Of a stretch of DNA of 34,779 bases, positions 17,068-24,458 are shown one piece after another; the first letter of the stretch is position 1, and each line of letters begins with the position of its first letter. A model generated the notes under the pieces. It was not told the origin of the DNA. It searched no databases and worked only from the letters and a program-made list of their open reading frames with translations. Source of the stretch: Anaerolineae bacterium (lineage in GTDB: Bacteria > Chloroflexota > Anaerolineae > E26-bin7); assembly GCA_029933115.1 (NCBI GenBank), contig JAOZOT010000005.1, positions 1-34,779 on the forward strand. Reading direction: 5' to 3'. A program made the translations under genes and the position numbers.

Positions 17068-17195
17068 TATCGTTTTCCCTCAAATGGCGGGCTGGTCACA
17101 ACCGCCTGCACAAGCCCATCGGGTAGCTCCCGCAGCCTGTCAAGCACATCGCCCACAAGGATGGTGTTTATCACGCGCGCACTTGGGCTAGTCAT
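17067..17195 (-). pseudogene. Truncated N-terminus of a DNA methyltransferase (TSPPF motif stub, 42 aa)
   Basis: MTSPSARVINTILVGDVLDRLRELPDGLVQAVVTSPPFEGKR*; matches the typical start GDxLxxLxxLPDxxVxxVVTSPPY; GGAGATG SD, TAATG overlap with next gene. Confidence 0.65.
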
Positions 17196-17872
17196 CGTTC
17201 ATCTCCGGTTAAACTTTGAATACAGTGGTCAATCATCTTACGGAATTGAGAGAGCGTCAGTTTCTGGTTGGCATAGCTATCACGAAGGGGATACTTATAC
17301 CATCTCAGTTGATAGTTGGTGGGCTTGTAATGAAAGTTTGGGCGCACCAGGAGGCAATCGGGAGTGTGGTGGTTGTTAGCGCAGAAAGCGCGCCACTTGT
17401 CCTTGTAATCACAGGTGCAATGCGCCCAGCAGCCATACCCGTCATTCCACTCAATCCCCATTTCGTCGCAGAGTTGTTTCATAACCCTGCGCTTGAACTC
17501 ACGGGTAACTTCCCACTCCGTGACCTCGTCGTCACCGCTTGCCATAAGCATTTCACTGTGGACTTTGTGCTTTTCTTCGTCGTCTGCAAGCCGCCGTTCC
17601 AGTTCCGACTGGTAGCAATCAGGGCGATGCTTGTTCGCCTCAACCCATTCGTATTCCTTGTCGGCATAGCCACAGGTGCAATCGCCCCAGTAGTAGGGGA
17701 ACACGGAAAACACATCGTTTTCAAACTCCTCAATGCGACGATAACCCCACTCATCCTCGCGGTCGGGCGTGCAGGCGTCAAAAAGCCGCTCCAATTCTTT
17801 CTCGTAACCGGCGTCGCGTGGCACTGGATACTCGCCACGTGAATTGCCGAAAAAGTAATTGCCCAACTCCAT
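17192..17872 (-). CDS. Protein with internally duplicated Cys/His zinc-binding-like motif
   Basis: MELGNYFFGNSRGEYPVPR...; repeats GDCTCGYADKEYEWVEANKHRPDC and AHCTCDYKDKWRAFCANNHHTPDC. Confidence 0.65.
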   Translation of the reverse strand: MELGNYFFGNSRGEYPVPRDAGYEKELERLFDACTPDREDEWGYRRIEEFENDVFSVFPYYWGDCTCGYADKEYEWVEANKHRPDCYQSELERRLADDEEKHKVHSEMLMASGDDEVTEWEVTREFKRRVMKQLCDEMGIEWNDGYGCWAHCTCDYKDKWRAFCANNHHTPDCLLVRPNFHYKPTNYQLRWYKYPLRDSYANQKLTLSQFRKMIDHCIQSLTGDER

Positions 17873-18177
17873 CAACTGTTTTCCTCCTCCAGCAAGCTTC
17901 CCAGTATCGCGCAATAGTTCATCAGGTCTGCTATCAGCCCGTCGCGCCCTTCAGGATGCGAGATGCCACGTGTAGCTGAGATAGCCCGTAACACGTGCTT
18001 CATCAGATAGATGGCGCAGACCTGTGACGCGGGGATACCCAGCAAGCCCCCAATGAACTTGAAGTTGTAGTTCACATCGTCTCGGTTTATCGTGTATGCA
18101 GGCGACTTCCCGCCCATCACCTGCCGCCGTAACTTCTCAATCCTGGCGAAATATGCCTCTCGTTCAGTATGTTTCAT
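17872..18177 (-). CDS. Hypothetical protein (DUF6378/nucleotide-modification-associated-like layout)
   Basis: 101 aa; QVCAIYLMKHVLRAISATRGISHPEGRDGLIADLMNYCAILGSLLEE. Confidence 0.4.
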   Translation of the reverse strand: MKHTEREAYFARIEKLRRQVMGGKSPAYTINRDDVNYNFKFIGGLLGIPASQVCAIYLMKHVLRAISATRGISHPEGRDGLIADLMNYCAILGSLLEEENS

Positions 18178-18198
18178 TGTATCAGCTTCCTCAAATAA

Positions 18199-18238
18199 GG
18201 GGCGGGCAAACCCCAGGAGACTTCACAGCGCCCGCCCC
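18199..18238 (-). other. Strong GC hairpin in intergenic region after the SbcDC fusion gene
   Basis: GGGGCGGGC (18199-18207) pairs with GCCCGCCCC (18230-18238); followed on minus by TTATTT. Confidence 0.45.
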
Positions 18239-18306
18239 CGTTCCGATTTTCACGCGCCGCTCTTTTTCAGTCAGGACAATACGGCGGCGCTTATGTGTTT
18301 GGTGGC

Positions 18307-21300
18307 TCAACTCACAACCTCCATTACCGCCCCGCCCCCGCGCTTTTCCAGGTATACGCGGGTCGGGAATTCGTTTATCAGCGGCGTGGCGTGCGTCACC
18401 ACAAGCACCTGTTTGAAGTGCGAGACGAACCGCTTCAGCACGTCCACCATCCGGCGACGGTTATCGGTATCAAGCGCATCGAAGGCCTCGTCCACGATAA
18501 ATATCTCCATTCGCTTGCCCTCGCGCTGCGCCTGGTAGACCGCCAGCGCCAGCCTGAGCGCCAGCTTTACCATCTTGCGCTCACCGCCGCTGAAGGTGGC
18601 AACCTCGCGTTCACTTTCGCCGTCGCTCACGAGTATGTCCAGCACCTCACGCTGCTTCCCGCTCTTGGTGGAGCCAAGCGTGCTGAGAGTCACGCGGAAG
18701 TCCTGTCCTTCAAGTATGTCGTCCAAAATCGCCTGTATCTGCGGGACGGCGGCCTCGATGAGCAATTGCGGTATCCCATCTTTACCAAAGGCCTCGGCAA
18801 TCAGCGCATATTGAGCAATAAGTATTTCGTGCTTTTCAATTTCCGCCTTCAGCGAACGCACCTCGTTATCAGCCTGGCGCACAGTTGCGATGCGCTCTTG
18901 CAGCGCGGCAACTTCGCCAACGTGCTTCTCGTGCGATTGCCGCGCCTGGGCTAAAAGCTGCTCCGCAACGTCGCGCTCGGCTTCAAGCTGCTTCTCGGTT
19001 TCATCAGGTTCATCACAAGCGGCAAACGCTTCTTTCTTTTCAGCGAGTATCGCCTGATAGCGTTCCACCTCAGCTTCGTAATCGGCAAGCTGCTCGCGAA
19101 GTTCGGGTAAAGCGGCTTCCTGCCCCTTGATCTCGGCAAGGCGTTGCTTTGCCTGCTGCCCGCTCTTGAGGCGAGCCTGCAATGTCTGCCGCATAACTTT
19201 CAGCGCTTCAAAGTTCACGTCTGGCAGCGCCGCCAGCGCCTTCTCGTGCTCGATCACCGACCGTTTCAATTCGGGTATTCTAGATTTTGCCTCCCGCGCT
19301 TTATCCATAAACTTACAAGGCGGGATTTTCATAGGGCTGTCGCAATTGAGTTCCGGATCGTCTATAAGCGCCGCTTCTGCTTCGGCGTCGGCAAGCTCTT
19401 TACGCGCCGCCTGAAGATTGCTGCGAGTTTGAATTAATAAAGTTTCAGCCTGTAGCTTATCCTCTATATCGGCCAGTTCGCTTTCGGTATCCGCCAGTGA
19501 CGCAAGCGCTTCTATCAGGCGTTGCTTATCTTCGCCGCCGTTTTCCACTTCCTTGATTTTCTGCTCGGTCAGGGATACGCGCTTCTGGGCGTTGAGCAAG
19601 TCCTGCCCGGCGTCCTTGACGGCCTGCTCAAGCTCGGAGCGTTCCTTGTATTTCGCCTTCAGCGCCGCCGCCTTCTCCCGGATTCTCTGTATATCAGCTT
19701 CTTGCTGCTCAATGTTGTCAGCGGCTTTGTCACGCTCGGCGGTGGCCGTTTCAATAGCCTGCTGGATTTCAGGCAGCTTAGCAGCAAGCTCTTGCTGCCT
19801 GTTTTGCTGCAATTGCAGCGAATCGCGCTTCGATGCGAACTCCGAACGCTTATCCTTTGCCCGCTCGTGAATGATTTCAAAGCGCTCAGCTCTAACCAGT
19901 TTTCCGAGCACCGCCTTTCGTTCACGCGGCGGAAGCTCGGTGAGGTCACCGGCGCTGAACTGCGACGAAAAGATAGTGGCAAGCACCAGTTCCTTAGACC
20001 CTATAAGCTGCTCAATCGCGGATTCAAACTCGCGGACTTTAGGGCCAGCAATAGCCTCGGTTTCGTTCTCACGATAAAGGTATGCGTCCTGCTGCGTTCG
20101 CGCTGCGTCAATGAGCCTGCTGGCGGTGTAAGTTTCGCCACCACTCACGAACTCCACCTCTATCAGCGCTTCGCCGTCCGCCCCGCGCGTCACCTGCTCA
20201 TAGAATCCGGGGCGGCTTGGCCACTCGCCATAGAAGCAGGCCAGCACGGATTCAATCAGAAACGTCTTGCCGCTGCCGTTATCGCCAGCGATGCCGATAA
20301 GCTCATTAGAATTGAGAGTAAGCGTAGTATCCTCATGTGGCCCGATGTGCTTCAGCCGGACGCGGCTAACCCGCTCCAGCGAGCCGAGCGCGCCGTTTTC
20401 GCGCGGGAGGTCTTGGGCGAGGTCGTCGATAATGTCATGCACAGCGACATAATTGAATAAGTCGGCGTCCTGCGGGTCTGCAAGCAAGGGACTAAAGGGC
20501 GGACAGCAAGACTGAAACCACTTACCAAAAAGTGCTATTGGCATCTCGTCCACGTTCATATCAGCCGCCCCCTCACGCGCCTTCCGCTCCTGCGGGATGC
20601 GCTCAAATGTCAGGTGCGGCGGATTGAGGCTTATGTCGTCGGGAAGTTCGTAGTCGCGGATACGAACGAAGTCGGCGCTGCGGAATTCCTCTTGGTTGAA
20701 ACGGTAGTGCTCAGCGCCAAGCGTGAAGTAACGCGGCGTGTCGGTGTGGATATGCGTTGCGGTAACGGTGCGTCCTTTTACTTCCAGCACCTCAAAACCA
20801 GGCTCGCACGGCCCCCGATTGTTCCGCTCGGGAACTTCGATGCACATACCTTCCCCGAAGTCCTTCTGCGCTACCGTGCCTACGTAACCGCCAAGCTCCG
20901 GGCGGCTCTCATCCAGCGGCTGGCGTTTGTGGATATCGCCAAGCGCGTAGTAATCTGCGCCGATTTCAATAAGCTGCTCACGTGTGAACACTAGCTCGCG
21001 GTCGGAAGCGTCAAGACTGATGCCGCTTGGCAGCGCGCAGCCCTGCATCTGGCAATGGCCGAGAAATATCACCGGCTTGCCAGCATCATGGCCAACCTGG
21101 GCTTCGAGCCTGAAAGCGTCAAGCTGCTGCTGCACCCGCTGGCGGAACTTGCGCGCAATCTCATCGCGGCTAAGCTCCTGCATTTCGTCGGGCTTGAGCA
21201 ACATGCTCGGATACAGCCACGGCATACACAGCACCACGAGGTCGCTAAAGTGCAGAAATTGCGGGCGTTCCCATACGTGAATGCGCTCATTTCCGAGCGG

Positions 21301-21573
21301 CGCGATTGCCGAACGCCCCAGCCCGAATGCCAGATCGTGCTGGCCTGATATGAGAACGCTTTCGCATTCTAGGTCTTCCAGGAATACTTGCGACATCGTG
21401 ACAAGCTCGCCGGTGCTCGCCTGGGAATCGCCAACCAGCGGGTTATCAAACCAGTCGCCAGCGTTGAGATAGTAATCAATGCTTTCCTGCTCAAGCATTT
21501 GCCGGAATACGGCATCTATGATTTCGCGCCGTTTGCCGTTTAGGTGATGGTCTGCTGAGATAAGAATTTTCAT
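18307..21573 (-). CDS. Single-chain SbcD-SbcC (Mre11-Rad50) fusion nuclease/ATPase
   Basis: 1088 aa. N-terminus: MKILISADHHLNG, LNAGDWFDN, ISGQHD, LGHCQMQG, YALGDIHKRQ. C-terminus: AGDNGSGKT, long coiled coil, FSGGERKMVKLALRLAL, MEIFIVDEAFDALD, VVTHA. Confidence 0.9.
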   Translation of the reverse strand: MKILISADHHLNGKRREIIDAVFRQMLEQESIDYYLNAGDWFDNPLVGDSQASTGELVTMSQVFLEDLECESVLISGQHDLAFGLGRSAIAPLGNERIHVWERPQFLHFSDLVVLCMPWLYPSMLLKPDEMQELSRDEIARKFRQRVQQQLDAFRLEAQVGHDAGKPVIFLGHCQMQGCALPSGISLDASDRELVFTREQLIEIGADYYALGDIHKRQPLDESRPELGGYVGTVAQKDFGEGMCIEVPERNNRGPCEPGFEVLEVKGRTVTATHIHTDTPRYFTLGAEHYRFNQEEFRSADFVRIRDYELPDDISLNPPHLTFERIPQERKAREGAADMNVDEMPIALFGKWFQSCCPPFSPLLADPQDADLFNYVAVHDIIDDLAQDLPRENGALGSLERVSRVRLKHIGPHEDTTLTLNSNELIGIAGDNGSGKTFLIESVLACFYGEWPSRPGFYEQVTRGADGEALIEVEFVSGGETYTASRLIDAARTQQDAYLYRENETEAIAGPKVREFESAIEQLIGSKELVLATIFSSQFSAGDLTELPPRERKAVLGKLVRAERFEIIHERAKDKRSEFASKRDSLQLQQNRQQELAAKLPEIQQAIETATAERDKAADNIEQQEADIQRIREKAAALKAKYKERSELEQAVKDAGQDLLNAQKRVSLTEQKIKEVENGGEDKQRLIEALASLADTESELADIEDKLQAETLLIQTRSNLQAARKELADAEAEAALIDDPELNCDSPMKIPPCKFMDKAREAKSRIPELKRSVIEHEKALAALPDVNFEALKVMRQTLQARLKSGQQAKQRLAEIKGQEAALPELREQLADYEAEVERYQAILAEKKEAFAACDEPDETEKQLEAERDVAEQLLAQARQSHEKHVGEVAALQERIATVRQADNEVRSLKAEIEKHEILIAQYALIAEAFGKDGIPQLLIEAAVPQIQAILDDILEGQDFRVTLSTLGSTKSGKQREVLDILVSDGESEREVATFSGGERKMVKLALRLALAVYQAQREGKRMEIFIVDEAFDALDTDNRRRMVDVLKRFVSHFKQVLVVTHATPLINEFPTRVYLEKRGGGAVMEVVS

Positions 21574-22826
21574 TTCGTTGCTCCCCGCTTCTTTCGCCAC
21601 TTTTCCTGGCACTGACGACAAAATACCCAACCTTCAAAGAACTTCGCATTCTTCGGGTCCTTGCAATAGTTATAAACATCTTCTGCTATTGGGTTTTTGC
21701 AGTGGTCGCATATCGCATAATCGCTTTTGCCGCCCGTTCGACGTTCCGTATTCGGTTCGTCCATCATACTTACTCCTTCGCCCGTATCCTGTTCTGCCGG
21801 TTCAGGGTCGGGCACGAGGCCATTCTTTTGCATATCGTGCTCGACCGGCGGCCCGAGCTCGTTTTCTATTTCCTGATATTCCGCTTCATCGATCGGGTTG
21901 TCGGCATCCTCTTCCAACCGTTGCTCCAGTTCATTGTCGGTCTCGCCAGCAGGCAATGAGGCTCTTCCGCTTTCGCCCGCTCCGCGCATCAGAAGCGTTG
22001 CCACCTGCATTTTGCGGGTATGAACCTTAACTCTTCCTTCCTTATCGGGTTTGCCCCGGTAAGGACGGCGCTCCCAGACTTTCACCAGTTCAAATTCCGG
22101 GGCGCTAAGCGGTATCCTGCCTGCCGACATTATTTTCGCATACGTAAGCACCTGGTTGATGAGCCGATCAGCCGTTCCGCTGTGCAGATCGTATTGAAAC
22201 GGGTTGAAGATACCGATGCCTTCAAGATCAATTAATCTGAGGAATAACCGTCCGCGCCGCGCGCATTTACCTTCAACGAAGTCCGGGCATTCGGTTCGTT
22301 TGCATTCGACTTCGACCCGCTTCCCGTCTAAATCATATCGCATCGCAATACCCGGCTGTTCAGTGCTATAGCACTCGGCAGTTCCGTCAGCCCGATAATA
22401 GGTATACTGAATGTTTGCGGTCACGTCGAAGTTGATCATAAATTTCACGCGCAAGCTCGCAGGAGTCGGGCCGAGTATCTCATCTATTTCCGGCTGATGC
22501 ACGGGATTTTCCGCTTTCACTATGAAGTAGCCAACGTTGAGGATGCCAGGCGATTTGCCCGCTTGCTCGGCGCGGGAGATGCGATCAAGCAATTTCTGCG
22601 CCTGCTCAGGTGTGCAGCGGACAATTTCAGCTACATCATTCGGCTTCCGGCCAGCCAGCGCAAGCAGGTCATCGCCGCTCAAACCAGCCTTGATTTTACC
22701 GGCCCTGGGGATTCTCAATGGTTTATCCCGCATTTCAACTTCAGTGAGAGTGCCCGGCTTCATAATCGGGCCTTCGCCGATTCGTTTTTCGATAGCGTTG
22801 CTGTTGGCGTTATTCGAGTCGTTCAT
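21570..22826 (-). CDS. Recombination directionality factor (Gp3-like)/'hydrolase or metal-binding' family-like protein with C-terminal zinc ribbon
   Basis: 418 aa; VECKRTECPDFVEGKCARRGRLFLRLIDLEGIGIFNPFQYDLHSGTADRLINQVL; C-terminal CDHCKN...CRQC. Confidence 0.55.
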   Translation of the reverse strand: MNDSNNANSNAIEKRIGEGPIMKPGTLTEVEMRDKPLRIPRAGKIKAGLSGDDLLALAGRKPNDVAEIVRCTPEQAQKLLDRISRAEQAGKSPGILNVGYFIVKAENPVHQPEIDEILGPTPASLRVKFMINFDVTANIQYTYYRADGTAECYSTEQPGIAMRYDLDGKRVEVECKRTECPDFVEGKCARRGRLFLRLIDLEGIGIFNPFQYDLHSGTADRLINQVLTYAKIMSAGRIPLSAPEFELVKVWERRPYRGKPDKEGRVKVHTRKMQVATLLMRGAGESGRASLPAGETDNELEQRLEEDADNPIDEAEYQEIENELGPPVEHDMQKNGLVPDPEPAEQDTGEGVSMMDEPNTERRTGGKSDYAICDHCKNPIAEDVYNYCKDPKNAKFFEGWVFCRQCQEKWRKKRGATK

Positions 22827-22935
22827 TTTCACGCTCCCATATCTGTTGATTAAAATAAGCAATAGGAAAGTGCAGGTCGGCGGTGTAAAGACGCGTGACG
22901 GGCGCGAGAGGCGGCTCTCATCGGAAAATATGAGG

Positions 22936-23151
22936 TCATTTTTGCCCCCTTCGTCGCTCTATCCGGTCAACGAGCAGATTTAAATTATCCTCAGCCCGTT
23001 TCGCGCCGATAACCGCTGCTTGAATAAGCTGCTCGTCAACCACTTTCAGATTTCGCCGGTTACCGTTCAGTATTCGATATGCGGCTGTGGCATCCGCAAG
23101 GCACGTTTTAAGCTTGTTCAGCTTTTGCGTCATATCCCTCGTGCAGCCCAT
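22936..23151 (-). CDS. Small helical hypothetical protein
   Basis: 71 aa MGCTRDMTQKLNKLKTCLADATAAYRILNG...; GGAGG SD. Confidence 0.5.
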   Translation of the reverse strand: MGCTRDMTQKLNKLKTCLADATAAYRILNGNRRNLKVVDEQLIQAAVIGAKRAEDNLNLLVDRIERRRGQK

Positions 23152-23153
23152 AA

Positions 23154-23414
23154 TCAAGCCTCCTTGTGCTGCCGCGCTTGGGCAATCAATCCGCCAAGCT
23201 CGCGGACTGGGATTTTGAGCACTTTTGATAGCTTGGGAATATACCTATAGGCGGGAATGCTGTTGCCGTTTTCCCAGAGGCATACGGTCTGGGCGGCGAC
23301 GCCGATCCGGTCGCCAAGCTGTCTTTGGGTAAGGCCAAGTTCCGCTCGCCTCGATTGAAGCAGCAATACCAGCTTCCCCTTCGGCGTTAATACGATGTAT
23401 TCATTGGCGTCCAT
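23154..23414 (-). CDS. XRE (Cro/CI-like) HTH regulator
   Basis: LLLQSRRAELGLTQRQLGDRIGVAAQTVCLWENGNSIPAYRYIPKLSKVLKIPVREL. Confidence 0.85.
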   Translation of the reverse strand: MDANEYIVLTPKGKLVLLLQSRRAELGLTQRQLGDRIGVAAQTVCLWENGNSIPAYRYIPKLSKVLKIPVRELGGLIAQARQHKEA

Positions 23415-23425
23415 CGCCAAGCAGT

Positions 23426-23451
23426 ATTATAAAGAAAATCAAGAATGTCAA
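23426..23451 (-). promoter_or_regulatory. Promoter for the XRE gene
   Basis: Minus strand TTGACA (23451-23446) and TATAAT (23431-23426), 14-nt spacer; TAATAC one step downstream gives a 16-nt spacer. Confidence 0.55.
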
Positions 23452-23592
23452 GCCCTTATACGAAAAAATCTAGTAATTTCTAATTTCCGGTGGCTCGGAA
23501 AGGTCGCGGAAGACGCTTTCTAACCTGTCCAATGGCCGAAAAACAGATGTTTACCTTTTTCAAAGAAATTCCAGATTCCCCCGCTGAACCCC

Positions 23593-23620
23593 TTGACAGG
23601 GTATCTCTACAGGGTATAAT
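23593..23620 (+). promoter_or_regulatory. Consensus sigma70 promoter with operator-like direct repeats
   Basis: TTGACA (23593-23598), 16-nt spacer, TATAAT (23615-23620); ACAGGGTAT at 23596-23604 and 23609-23617. Confidence 0.8.
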
Positions 23621-23662
23621 TGAAGCGTGATGAACGATAAAATGAGGAATGGAAGGGATATT

Positions 23663-23881
23663 ATGAAAACGAAAATCAATGGAAGCGACCCTAAAACAAC
23701 AGGGGAAGTGCTTCAATGTCTGCGTGAAGCGCGAGACGGCAATCTCAATGAGTGCCGCCGACTCGCCCAAGCTGGCGTGATTCCGCCTGGATGGAAAGAG
23801 GAAGTGTGCAATTTCTGTGGTGGCGCCATCGCGACTTCGCCCGACGGGAAATTCACCCTTCACATTGGCGAGTGCGGCTAA
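23663..23881 (+). CDS. Small protein with C-terminal CxxC motif
   Basis: 72 aa MKTKINGSDPKTTGEVLQCLREARDGNLNECRRLAQAGVIPPGWKEEVCNFCGG...; first gene after the plus promoter. Confidence 0.6.
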   Translation: MKTKINGSDPKTTGEVLQCLREARDGNLNECRRLAQAGVIPPGWKEEVCNFCGGAIATSPDGKFTLHIGECG

Positions 23882-23887
23882 CCTCCT

Positions 23888-23956
23888 ACAGGCTCCCCAC
23901 CGTGTTCGACTCACGGCGGGGGGCTATGCCCCCGTGACGGTTCACGGGGAGCCTGT
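23888..23956 (+). promoter_or_regulatory. Nested-hairpin element in leader of the metallopeptidase gene
   Basis: 11-bp outer stem ACAGGCTCCCC/GGGGAGCCTGT; inner CCGTG-TTCGACT-CACGG; GGGGGC-TAT-GCCCCC; competing CCCCGTGA-CGGT-TCACGGGG. Confidence 0.6.
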
Positions 23957-23975
23957 ATTGGATGAGGATGACACA

Positions 23976-24458
23976 ATGGGCGCTTATGCCACCTACAACT
24001 GGGAATGGGATACCTGGCCCGAACCGCACTGGCGCACGCCACTTACCGACAAGGAGATTCTTCGCTTCACCAAGAAGCTGGTGCGGCATTTCAAGACGCC
24101 GCATCTGCTCATCCGGCGCGCCAAGTATCACGGGCGCGGCGGCGGCAAATATCACTGGACGAACTATTGGTATCATTACGCCGACCTCAGCAAAAATAAA
24201 TCTCGTTTCGTGTATATGCGCACTAATCCCAAGTGCGATCTTTATAACCGCATGATAAAATTGTCCGCCGTCGTGCCGTTCAGCACATTGTTGCACGAGT
24301 TTACCCATCACCTCTGCGACCCGCAAGACCAGAAGGATAGGCGCAACGGTAAAGCACACTATCACGGAAAGCATTTCCGGAAGGCGTTGAAGCGGGTCTA
24401 CAAATGGGCCGAACGCTGGCTGCCTGAACTTGAGGCGGCAAGGAAAACACAACAATGA
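23976..24458 (+). CDS. HExxH zinc metallopeptidase-like protein
   Basis: 160 aa; VVPFSTLLHEFTHHLCDPQDQKDRRNGKAHYHGKHFRKAL (HEFTH ... HGKHF). Confidence 0.7.
   Translation: MGAYATYNWEWDTWPEPHWRTPLTDKEILRFTKKLVRHFKTPHLLIRRAKYHGRGGGKYHWTNYWYHYADLSKNKSRFVYMRTNPKCDLYNRMIKLSAVVPFSTLLHEFTHHLCDPQDQKDRRNGKAHYHGKHFRKALKRVYKWAERWLPELEAARKTQQ

Noticed and set aside
23840-23930. Functional tRNA gene around the T-arm-like hairpin
   Set aside because: No matching acceptor 5' strand, D-arm or anticodon arm could be found upstream, and it would overlap a coding sequence.
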